Assembly: GCF_022376445.1 (NCBI RefSeq)
Contig: NW_025955136.1
Coordinates: forward strand, 16,453-80,452
Reading direction: 5' to 3'
Length of the DNA: 64,000 nucleotides
Source: Fomitopsis serialis
Lineage: Eukaryota; Basidiomycota; Agaricomycetes; Polyporales; Fomitopsidaceae
Shown: positions 23,430 to 34,101 of the stretch, piece by piece
Layout of the letters: the number at the start of each line of letters is the position of its first letter
Position numbering within the stretch: position 1 is the stretch's first letter
Program-made: the position numbers and the translations under genes
Notes under the pieces: generated by a model
What the model was told of the DNA's origin: nothing
Databases searched by the model: none
Seen by the model: the letters and a program-made list of their open reading frames with translations, nothing else

Positions 23430-25014
23430 TCTTTAGCTGTCATAAGCATCTCGTGGGTCGTGGCATTCACAGATCAGCTAAGAAGTCGCTCAAGTGTGCG
23501 GCTGGTGCCGCATGTTAGGACACCACCGAAACCAAGCTCGTGAGTTTTGGCTTCCGCCGCTTGCGGTTCACAGCAATTCATTTCTCTCCTCTCAGACAAC
23601 GGATGACACGCGGATGATGCTCCGATCCTCGATGTGCGATACCTACAGAAACCTGGCAGTTCTTTTAGAACGCTGCCTGATGTTGCAGGCGCTGACGTGT
23701 GTACTCACTCGTCTTGGGACGGTATGGAACCTACTGATTTCAAATCACATACTGTTCGCAGATATCGCGTTCCCTGTCGAAGTCGCCTTCTACCGCTCGG
23801 ACCTTGGCCCTGCTCGTCCACCCCGACAGCTTTCGTGGAGTCGGTTTGGCATGTCGAAGCCATGCCAGCCAGCCAAGCACGGATTCATACAGTATGCTCC
23901 TCATGTGTCGATGAGTGAGCGCCCGAGGGCTTGAACTATAGACTCAATGATTCTCATACATAGAACATGTGGACGTGTGTCCAACGCCACGTTTGTGCGG
24001 GTCGTGCAAGTTGCGAACGTACGAGATACCACGTAACCGTTTGATAGGTCCCAATCATGATGAACGTGAGCACCCTGTCGTACGTTAATACAGCGGAGTC
24101 TGCTGAGTTCGAGTTTGTCCGTATCTATATGTTGTCGAGCAGTGTCGTTGACGCATAGCCTGGTCATAATCGCCGGTTCTAGGGCTGACCTGAACATTTC
24201 AGACTGTGAACTTGGTTTCCTCGGCAAACGCAGAGCACATGAATTGGCGCTTGTGCACCCACTGCCTTCTAGCTCTATGTAAAGGAAACCCATCGCATCC
24301 CTGACTCTTTTGATACTGAAGATTCCCAGGGGGTTCGCACCGACGGTATCGGAAGTGAAACTTTATTGATGACCGTTTTGATAGACTTGGAATGATACCA
24401 GGCAAGCAAGCCTTCGTCGAACACGAAGCTTCTTTGTTCATATACCGCATGAAACCCATATCTGTGCGTCCACTTACGTTGAAGACAGTTGTATTTCAAC
24501 CCTCTTACTAATGCACCCTTGTTCGGCAGGCTCGGACTCAGTATGTACTGACTCCTTGTGCGCATACTGTGTCTCTGCGTCTATCTGCATGCGTTCTTCA
24601 CCGCAGGAGCCTCGAGAAGACACAGGCCTGCGGTTTGTGGTTCTGATCCAGGTGTGAGGGTTGAAACTCTGTTTCCCATGTACGCAACGAATGCTCAAGA
24701 CCCTGGCATGGTTATATGTCGCCTCTCGCTGCCATACATCCTCACACTCACAGACACATCCTTTTTCATACGACTTTACGGGAGACAGGCACTACAACAT
24801 CGTACCAATGGTGATGCACATCCAAGTCGACAAGCTCGTGTCCTCTTTTGAACATTCTATGTGAGAATGCGCCTAGGTCTGTACAGCCGAAGCATTATTG
24901 ACATCTGCATGTCAGTTTTGCCTCTCTAGAATCACACCTCTCCCTGCCTCACTCACATATCGCTGGCGATAGAGAATGGTACGCAATTATTCGTGGCAGG
25001 TATACGCTGAAGCT

Positions 25015-27532
25015 GATGCACTCACGAAGTAGCCGCGACATCGATCCCATACCCAGGACAACTACACCCGACAGCGGCTACAGCTCAGAGCTTGAGTACG
25101 GCGGATTTGATTAGGTTGGAGTCACGCGCTGACCTTACCAAGTGGGGAACTTGCAGAGCCGCTGCTCGTGGATGTCGATCGTGCTTCTGGCAGTCCCGAG
25201 CCCAGAAATGGTCCACGTATATTCGCATTCGTGGTGGCCGTCAACGAATACCACTCTCCGAGTGTCCCCAACTTGTCGGGATGCGTCAACGATGCTCAGG
25301 ATTTCATGGACTACTTGGAACAGGTCCTCGGCGTACCGAAATCGAGGATTTCGAAGCTGATCAGCGGAGAGGCCACCCGTTCCGCTATCATCAACAAGTT
25401 CAAGTCCCATTTCTGGGACAATCCAGACATCCACCACGGCGATGCTCTCGTTTTCTTCTTCTCCGGGCATGGCAGTTATGCTCCTGCACCGAAGGACTGG
25501 CCTGCCCAGAATGATCTAATAGAGCTGATTTGTCCGTACGACTACATGCACGCGGACAATAACGACAAGTACGGGATATCTGACCGAACGCTTGACGGGC
25601 TTATGCGGACGCTGGCGGCCCGCAAGGGTGACAACATCGTACGTTCGCGCCTTCTCGTTCATGTTCGTCGAGAGTGACTCATCGTTTCTGACCGCGACTA
25701 GACGGCTATCCTCGACTGTTGCCACTCTGGAGGGATGGCAAGGGAGCTAGATCCCCGGGCCGCGAGGACAGACCTCTCCCACCCCGAGTCGGTGAGGTCT
25801 GCGCCAAGTTGTTCTACGCCTATCCCTCCGACCCTAGACCAGGACCATCCCGCAGACCGAACTGTATCCTGGGAAGTCCCGTCAGCATACAAGGCGACGC
25901 CAACATACGTCCTGTTGGCTGCGTGTCGCGCCAGTGAGAAAGCCAAGGAAATGCGTTGCTCATACAACCCACCTGGAGGCGGGTCGCTAGAGAACGTCCG
26001 CGGCGCGTTTTCCGCTAATCTGATCCGGACACTACGCATCACTGGGAAGGAGAGGTTGGGAGCGCTCACGTATGCGCATTTGATGGACGATCTGCCGCGT
26101 CGTGCGATTCACCCATTCCCCTCGCTCCTTGAGCAACACCCGCAGTGCGACGGCATCCACAGTGATAGGGTGCTCTTCAGCACGCGTCGAATTCCGGATG
26201 CCCCCGACTCATTCATCCTGATCAGACAAGGGCACACTTGGCGCGTGCAAGCCGGGACAATCCATGGAATTACCGAGGGGACACAATTCGCTTTATCTTC
26301 AACGCTTTCGGGGATACAAGCAAAAGGTGAAGTGAAACTCGAGGCGGAGAATGTGTGGCCAACGACATGCGAGGCGGAGAATGTGTGGCCAACGACATGC
26401 GAGGCGCCGTGCAGCTCGGCCGGTGTAGAGCTCGATTCCTCGATCCCTCAGCGAGTGGTCGTCACACATTGGAACCAGCCGATTTCGCTCGCCACGCGCG
26501 TGTATGTCCGTCGCACCCCCGGGGACGATGGTCTTGCTATCAATGCCAGGGCGCTCTATCGAGTGACGCATGACGAGTCGGACGCCCGCGACCTAATCCT
26601 AGGTGCCATTCCGGGTGGTTGGCGTCTCGAGAGGTTCGATCCACTCGTCACACATTTCTACGGCAGCGCTCGTGTTTTGGAGGTTGCTGGCAGCTCGTCG
26701 GCGCATGCAACACGCGTTCTGGACGCGGTTTCCCGTTTCAACTTCCATCTATACCGGTCTAATGTGGACGTTGCAATCGACAAGGAACTCTGCCTAACCG
26801 TCCAAATGCACGCTCTGGAGGAAGTGGTGGAGATGGCCTGCGCACATGGAAGCAGTCGCACATTCATCTCGGCCGCGGAGAAGAGGTCGCCCTTCGCACT
26901 GTGGAAAGCATGACATCGATCTGCTGCCAACACTGTGACGTTGCTTGCTGCTCTAGGAATGCTGGTGGCCAAAGGAGGGCTGACTGTGGTCACTTCCATA
27001 TGTCAAAGCCTGTGAAGGAGGCGGTGATAACGGACTGCGATCGCCTCTACGGCTTCACGGTGGTCAACGATTCGGCGATTGATCTCTTTCCATATGTGTA
27101 CTTCTTTGACCCGAGTACCTACGCTGTCAAGGTGCGTGCCCTGAGTTTTCTCTACTGAGATTGAGCTCTCACATACCGGCACAGTTGCTGTATTCACCCC
27201 GATGGAGCACCTGTGAAGCACCTCTACCAGTCAACGGCAGCATTCATATTGGCTATGGCGGATTCGGTACCAATCCTCTGCGAGTCACTCGGCCAGAAAT
27301 CCATTCCGACAACACCGTGGGCTTCCTCAAAATATTCGTCTCCACGTGCTATGTCGAGCTGAACATCCAGCAGCCTCCCCTATTCGACTCACCGGAAAAG
27401 GTGGTACATCTGGACCAAATTCCTACGTGTCAACCACCGGTCAGGGAAGGACATCCTCACCCCATCGCTATGCAGCACAACTGGAATACGTGGACCTACG
27501 TTCTGACGTCGCGGGCGACACAAGACGTATGA
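25015..27532 (+). CDS. Caspase-like (C14) domain protein, right copy
   Basis: Paralogue of the gene at 5071-7562 with the same layout. First exon from ATG 25015 (MHSRSSRDIDPIPRTTTPDS) joins by a GTACGG...TTCTGGCAG intron to DPEPRNGPRIFAFVVAVNEY. The His motif is FFFSGHGS. An intron starting GTACGT after GDNI leads to ACGGCTATCCTCGACTGTTG, which encodes TAILDC and opens the Cys motif ILDCCHSGGM. Then comes the C-terminal domain with YVYFFDPSTYAVK, a further intron, GYGGFGTNP and VGFLKIFVSTCYVEL. Compared with the left copy one base is lost near 26845 (GAGGCA versus GCACA), which ends the frame early at 26913. The matching sequence resumes in another frame to the stop at 27532. Role unknown; caspase-like dyad present. 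Confidence 0.75.
26341..26400 (+). repeat. Exact 30-bp tandem duplication in the C14 gene
   Basis: Two identical 30-bp units, each starting GAGGCGGAGAATGTGTGGCC, repeat the peptide EAENVWPTTC in frame. The left copy has one unit, so this happened after the arm duplication. The exact identity says it is recent. Confidence 0.9.
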
Positions 27533-27534
27533 CG

Positions 27535-27840
27535 GCCATGTGTATCTGAATCGCTTCGATATAAGTCTATGCCATTTGTGATGTACTACAGTACCTGTAA
27601 CTTTATGGTCCCATCGCTCGTCAATCACAGACATGTCACATACAATGGAACAGGTGTCGGAAGTTGGCATGGAGCACCACGTCTTCCAAGCGTACGCCGA
27701 AGCGGCGTGAATGGTTTTACGCATTCTGCAAGCACGAACGATCCTCTGCTGCATGACCACACGCCGGACTCGGAACTGGCACCGTTCAAGCTCGACAGTG
27801 TTGACTGTTCCCAACGCTGACAAACATGCACTCGAAGAAT
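27535..27840 (-). pseudogene. F-box gene remnant, right arm
   Basis: The minus frame SALGTVNTVELERCQFRVRR and VVMQQRIVRAC matches the middle of the F-box ORF at 4750-4900. Upstream, the similarity decays with deletions before the F-box itself, so this copy lacks a start and the Skp1-binding motif. It converges on the C14 gene exactly as in the left arm. Confidence 0.65.
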
Positions 27841-27850
27841 AATGTGGCTC

Positions 27851-28819
27851 TCGCGCTGTGGTCGTCCAGAGTTACAGGCGGAAAGGTGGGGGCCACAGGA
27901 TGTTGACGCTTCGGGACAGGAGACCAACACTGGTGCCTGCCATCGAAGGGTCCGCACTATAAACTGTGTTCCGGCAGCTGCGTATGAGGTCTGCGCGAGG
28001 CAGGTTGGGCACCGAGCCCTGCGACTCGCTGCGCGCTCGACCGGCCGCTCCTGACATGTTGAACGCGCTTCCTGTGGGGCGACGTCCGGTATGGCCACTG
28101 AACTGGGATGCTGATATACAGTATGTAGCACATTGCGTATGACCCAAGGCGGGCATAAGACTCATCGAAGTGTGCAGTCCTACACTCGCATTGGGACCAG
28201 GCCGTACTCGTCGAGGCAAGGAAACGGGGGATGCGGACGCACAAGCAGAATGATGAAAGGGGAGGTACCGGCCCGCCGCGTGCTGCCTGTAGATGCTGCA
28301 GGATGGTTTATCCAGCACTTTGTCACGCCGTGAACAAATGGTCCGTGTCTCCGTCCAGATGACAACCCTGTTTCCTTTGGCATCAGAACCGAGCGGGAGA
28401 AGGACGAGTCAATAGCGCGTAGCCTGTGCACAAATCAGACTGCTGAAGTCCATGACGATAGTGGAACATACCGGGGTCAGACGTGGGCCACCTTGAGGCA
28501 GAGATCGCCAGTGAGAACAAAGACACGACTCAGTGGATGGAATAAGACACTCTGGCTAGCGTCACACAGGCCATGGATATGAGATGACAGACACAGACAA
28601 CGCGATGCCCTCGAGGTATCGCACGCTTGCGCGTGTGGGCGATGATACGAGCGCAAAGGATCATATCAATGCGAGTACCTGATGCGGCGACAGGCCGGGA
28701 ATGTTGATATCGTTCGCGTAAATGATACAATTACAAGACAGACTACCTGTGCATTAGTCCCATGTCAGACCGTCGCGTAACGAGTCCATAAGAAGGCTAC
28801 TTACCCCATGAGATGACCT
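27851..28819. other. Gene-poor spacer
   Basis: Several overlapping frames up to about 150 codons exist but show no domain, no consistent splice sites and no start context. Part may be further F-box decay. Confidence 0.4.
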
Positions 28820-29947
28820 TCACTTGGCTTTCTTGACTATACGCACGCCCGCGAGCGGTGTGTTCTTCTTCGGCGGATCCATACGCGCAGCAGGCGACCC
28901 TGATGCTGACATGGTCGGGGACAGCGTAGCCTTAACTAAGGGCAACGACGGGAGATGCTGCTGAGGTTTCTTGGGTAGGACGGACTGGCGCCGAGACGGG
29001 GACGGAGCCGTAGCAAAGGTGGCAGATCCTTCGACAGGCTTGGGCGGTAGCGATGGGTGCAGGCGCGGCGTTGACGCGTCCATGGACGACTTCTCCAATT
29101 CCCGCAATTTCGCCTCCATCCGAGCGATCTTTGCGTCTGTGCTGGGAGACGAGGACTATTGGCCAAGTGCAGCGAGGATGACGGCACGATACTCACAGGT
29201 CTGATCGGCCGGTGGATGCGCTCTTCAGCAGGCTTAGCGTCGTCGGCTTCCCCGCATCGTTCATGATCCTCCTCGGTCGCGCGCCGAACTGCCCGCCTTG
29301 ATCGAGTGGCGCTTGATGTGCATGGGTGATGACGAGTTTCCTCCCGCGCAACAGCTTATCGTTCGCGCGTTCGAGTGCCTTCTGAGCGTCCTGTAAGGCA
29401 GAGAGACAGGACACAGTCAGCGAGGAGTTCTTGTCGCATCTCGCCGCCGCTTCAACCCCGGGTTTCACTGTACCATCCAAGCATGGGATGTCAATGATGG
29501 CGTCGTGCGTACATATGAGAAGAGACACCCGGGGTCAGCAAGCGAGATTGTCCGAGCAAGTAGAACGGACGTACAATTGCATCGGCGAACTCGACGAAGG
29601 CATATCCGCGGGGCTTTCCTTTGAAGGGACCCGTCTTGTGGAACAAGAAGTCGAGCTTGGACACTTTGCCGAACTTTGTGAAGACCTGCAGCAGTGTGTA
29701 CCTGATCTATGTAAATCAGGTCTCCCATAGCGTTGAGAACGACGCACTCATCGACGGTCGGATGCAAGTTCCCAACGTAGAGCCTTTCCTTCGACACTGG
29801 CCGCGGTCGTTCTCCCTGCGATGTCGAAGTCGACGCAACAGGTGATGCTGGAGCCGGGTAAGACAGATGACTGGATGAATCTAGGTTTTCAGCCGTAACA
29901 GACGAGCTCGATGGCGTCGGCGACGGCGTGGCCTGCGCTGAGGACAT
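28820..29947 (-). CDS. RBM18-like RNA-binding protein (single RRM)
   Basis: Begins [16 protein letters not shown] (the ATG at 29947), then an S/P-rich leader and one RRM: RNP2 [13 protein letters not shown], after a 5' intron [23 protein letters not shown]1 [14 protein letters not shown], then [20 protein letters not shown]. The FLFHKTG spacing and the closing ITHAHQ are as in RBM18, a conserved single-RRM protein of unclear role. The C-terminal half is low complexity (LPPKP, KKPQQ) ending VRIVKKAK. Introns: GTGCGT...ATCAG, GTACGT...TTACAG and GTGAGT...CCCAG. No frame break is needed. Confidence 0.85.
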
Positions 29948-31917
29948 GATGGTTGAAGACAACCTGCGCGCGCCTATGTGCGGGCACGTTTGTGCCGTCC
30001 TCCCATGTCCATTCTACTACAAGTTCAATATGCTCCTTGTTCTGTTCCAACGAACCCCAGTATACATCTAAACGAGTAAGGTTGAACTCGGACTAGTAGC
30101 TCATCATATTTGTCGATATGGTTTGAAAATGTGTACGTGGAGGTACGTGGTCGTCTCGTCCTGGAGTCGTCAATCTCATGTCGTATGACACCGGCCAGTA
30201 CCTAGTCTCTCTCGGCAGGCGTAGACGATTCATTCAGCCTTCGTGCCTCAGGATATCATTGTCTGACCAGCAGCGAGGCGTCGCTAATTTGCTATACTCG
30301 TTCTCCGCAATCATAATCTTCTGCCGCGAAGTGGGTGATGGAGGTCGAGCCGCAATATCGGGCTAGGTCGCGGAATCGATTATAGCATGCAGGTGGAAAG
30401 AACAACCTCGTACTGCTGCCAATCTCCTACGAACATCCAAGGGACTCATGGTGTGCTATATGACATCTCATGCGCTGGGTGAGTACGTATGTCCTCGTGT
30501 TGCGGTTGGCCAGTAACGCCAGAGCTTTTCTAAGCGACTTCCACCAATTCGTGGCCTGAAGCTAGTGTCTCACTTTGGCCATGACTGTGTCTGTTCCGCG
30601 CATTACTGCGCATGAGGTTGGCATGAGGCGTTGATGCCTCCTCCCAGATGCGCTAGACCCAGTCACGCCAGTATGCGGACTGTTGCAGACAATCTCTACG
30701 ATGTACATATGAAAACGGTAAGTCACCTTTCCGTAAAGCCCAGATCCAAGATTTCATTGGTCGTGACTCTGGTAGTGATCATCAACAATACGTGCTATAT
30801 TACCGCGGAAGACCCGTTCCGGACCCGTAAAAACGCACAAAGTCGTTCAACTACGAATGACGTCCGAGATCCACAGCGATCATGGATGCTCATGGACGCC
30901 CGCCTCGAGGCCAGTCCGAGCATTCAAAATCGGATCGGGAGAGTCATCCTGGCTGCTTAGGGCGACATGGGAAACTCGATGCGTCTCGATACACGTGTGT
31001 GTTCATCTGGGGACTCTACTCGTCTCCTGCCATCCACGATTCCTACCTTTTCGGTCTCCTTGGTCGACACGCTACCTCGGAGCGTTCTCCATCCCTGAAC
31101 GCAGGCTCGCCACTCGTGCCACTGGACTTCCAAACTTCATCTCCCCCTTCTCCGCCGAGACACATGGTCCTCGTGTGCCTTCGTTCCGACCTCGTCGGGG
31201 ATTCCAGCACCTCACCGCGCAGGCCCAACATAGACCGCCCGATCGCTCATCGTGTGCGCATGGGACTTTGTGACCCGTTGTCGGTCGGAAGTCAGGACGC
31301 TCGTGGGATCTGTGCGTGAGGTTGTTGTGCGCCCGTGCTTCCTTTGTGGTTCACGGTCCTCATTGCACCGCAGTATGTGCGTCTATCTCGCTCGCAGATC
31401 GCGGCAGATCATGATCCCCAGTCTCTCTGCTACTTATGCACCAGATGGTCCGAGATCTTCGCCGTCCTGCTGCGTCACCCGGCAGGCTTAGGGCTCTGGA
31501 ACTATCAGAGAAACGACTCTGCTCATTGTAGCTTCGTGCCTAGACCAGGAGGCGAGCAGGCAGCACAGCTACCACTTCCAATGATTTAGCATCGGACGGA
31601 TCATGTTCTTGCGATATCATGATAGCAAGCGGACGATGGACGCTCTTCCGCGAACCAGGGATGTGGGCTTGATAGAGGTGAGTTAGATCAATGCGATTAC
31701 TGTATAGCAGCCAGCGTAACACTTGCCTGATGCACAGCAAACTGAAAGCAATGCGATTGCGAGCAGGTAGAAAGCAAGATACAAGCGAGTACAGACATTG
31801 TTCGAACGCGGATACACAACATGTTGACCAAAAACGATGCGAAAATGCTAGGATACGAATAAGTTAGATGCGTGGGTATCAGTTCGGAGTCAAGAGTCCA
31901 TGGCTATGCAGCAGCCG
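29948..31917. other. Intergenic, no supportable gene
   Basis: Frames at 30857-31319 are open on the + strand but have no recognisable signature. The region also forms the 5' flank of the RRM gene and the 3' flank of the C2H2 gene. Confidence 0.4.
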
Positions 31918-33546
31918 TCAGCGTCGTAGTGGCACGTCTTCCTCGCTCTCCGGATCGTTGTCGACCTCGATGTCGTCCTTCTTGGAGTTGGGGCATGTCC
32001 CATCCGGGCGAAGATGCCGCTTGTAGGAGTCTGGGCGAGCGTATACCCCTTCGCACACTGCACACACGACCTTCTTGTTGCGATGGATGTTCATGTGGCG
32101 GTCCCGGTCGCCAGGGCGAGTGAAGGTCTTGCTGCACTCCTCGCACTTATGCTTGCCCCTCTTCGATCCACATGCGGTGCGAGGGCCGCTCCCGCGCCTC
32201 TTCTTCCCCCTTGTCACGCCCTTCCCCGACCTCGCAGTCACGCCTCTCGTCGCCTTGTCCTCCGAACCAGCGTCTACGCGACCCTTTTTAGGCTTCGGTT
32301 CCAACGTGGTATCGTCTTCATCAGCAACATCCACATCGATGGGGACGTACTCGTCGTCGCCGTCGTCACCGTCGCTCTCGTCGCAGTTAGCATCGCGCTC
32401 GTCGCCCGTTGACTGCGGGTAGGCAGTGAAGGCATCAGCCGGCTTCGTCGCATGTGAACTCGAGGGCATCGGTTCCTCGATGGTTCGGCTTCCTCCGCGA
32501 GTCCTGGGCGAAGGGCGACCAGGAAGGGCGTGCAGGCGTGTGGAAGTCAGCTCTTGATCTTCCACGCGCTTTGCACGCCGCTTGGGCAGTGGCTTCACAT
32601 CACGAATCATCGGACTGCCTGCCTCGCGGGGTGGTGTCTTCGCAGAACCCCGTTTGCGCTTAGGACGGAAGTTGGCATAAGTGCCGACTTCCGGGGGTGT
32701 CGCCAAGAGCACCGACGGCGATACGCCAACAGGGCTGGCGCGAGGCGGCGACCCTGGGGTGTATGGGGTGAGGGGTGAGTCGTATGCCTCCTCATCGTCG
32801 TAAGCCGCGTCCATCCTGTCGAACGCTCCGCCGAGCGACTTTGTTGCTGGGGAGATGGATGTGACGTCGATGGTGTTCGTTGGCGATACCTGCAGCTCGG
32901 ACGAAGTCGTCCATACAGGCAGTGCACCCGCGTCCGCGGACCATGGTGTGAAGGGGGCGCCGGATGTTGATGCAGGCGAGACGGTGGAAGAGACGGGACT
33001 GTATGGTGAGTGCAGGAGACTTGGAGAGATAGTCTGCGGCTCCGTCTCGTGAGAGGCTCCTAACATAGCCATCCTAGATGAACTCGAGAAGACCCGGCTG
33101 GGTAGAAGCGTGGATGAAGTAGCATAAGGTCCCTGATGGAACATGGCAGAGCTTGGCGACGCCAACGCTACCTCTACCGTGTTGTATGCTTCACGAGCAT
33201 ACAGCACGGTAGCTGTTTCGTTGGATGCGTCGTCAAACCGTGCTTCAAATCAATTCACGGCACTACAGTATAGTTGGGTTGGACTTACCTGCACCCGAAG
33301 CTCCGCCGCGTATTCGCTGACAATGTCATCTGGCATCACAGCGTCGTCCTCAAACGAAAACTCCATATCCAGTGGCCGGAATGGAAGATCCAGCTCTGGA
33401 AGCTCGATCACTGGCCCGTCGTACATTGGCCCCATCGTCGAGTCGCCGAAGAGACCCTGGTAAGACGTGTACAGGAACTCCTCATCTAGGGACGTGGTCG
33501 ACTTCGATTCGCCAAGGGAGCGATATGGAGTCAAGGATGGCAGCAT
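31918..33546 (-). CDS. C2H2 zinc-finger transcription regulator
   Basis: Exon 1 starts MLPSLTPYRSLGE and ends SEYAAELRVQ at a GTAAGT donor (33289). I join it to VALASPSSAMF with acceptor at 33172, giving 503 residues, although other acceptors are possible. The long S/T/P-rich middle has basic patches (PKRKRGSAK, KPLPKRRAKR), likely nuclear signals, and an acidic run DESDGDDGDDEYVPID. Two fingers near the C-terminus: CEECSKTFTRPGDRDRHMNIH and CAVCEGVYARPDSYKRHL, the second followed by a Cys (GTCP). The end is acidic. This is a typical fungal two-finger regulator; its target cannot be inferred. Confidence 0.82.
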
Positions 33547-33649
33547 GGCGCAAGTGCACAGTCGCGCGGTGTGCCGAAGTCGGTGCTCGAGGTCGAGAAA
33601 GTATTGAGCGATGTGGGTCGCGTTGTTGGCCCAGACAACCAGAGCGGAT

Positions 33650-34101
33650 TCATCTCGCTAAGTAGGGATTACGGTGAGCGTTCGTAATGTGATTGTAGCG
33701 AACATGACTGACTACTATAGAGGCATGGTGCGCCATTGCCGCATGCGGCGTTGACGCAAGTGAACCTAGGATAGGCAACTTGGTGCCATCATGAGCATCG
33801 AACAGCGATGCATCAGGATGTCTGGGACGGATCAGTAGGAGGAGGCGAAATGAAAGGATACTTCATACATCTCTGCCAGGAGTGCCTTGATAGCTGGTGT
33901 GCGCGCCTTGATGGCGGCCCGAAAGCGGGAGTCCTTCAATAGGGTGGCCAACGATGGGTCTCGTTCGCTGGGGTAGAGGAGAGCATTTCCGTCGTCGGAG
34001 AGCACGCACACGGCGACGTAGTCGAGGTCGTCTGTGTCCGGCGGAGGGGAAGATAGCTGGGAGATAATGGAATGTAGCGAGGCCTGGGCAGCAACACTCA
34101 T
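33650..34101 (-). CDS. Small conserved-looking protein, unknown
   Basis: ATG at 34101 opens MSVAAQASLHSIISQLSSPP, then DLDYVAVCVLSDDGNALLYP and AIKARTPAIKALLAE. A 47-nt intron (33822-33868, GTATGA...CCCAG) joins it to IHPDASLFDAHDGTKLPILG, with stop at 33650. The total is exactly 135 codons, which supports the splice. There is no signal peptide or membrane segment. It sits about 100 bases upstream of the C2H2 gene on the same strand. I do not recognise the family. Confidence 0.6.

Larger units (their letters stand above)
23430..27850. repeat. Right arm of the large inverted duplication
   Basis: Inverted counterpart of 4700-9080. The similarity starts around the shared GTCATAAGCATCTC-like sequence near 23437, runs through the conserved GTGAGT donor at 23540 and the C14 gene, and fades inside the F-box remnant near 27850. 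Differences from the left arm include a private 30-bp tandem duplication and a different splice acceptor for the first C14 intron. Confidence 0.85.
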
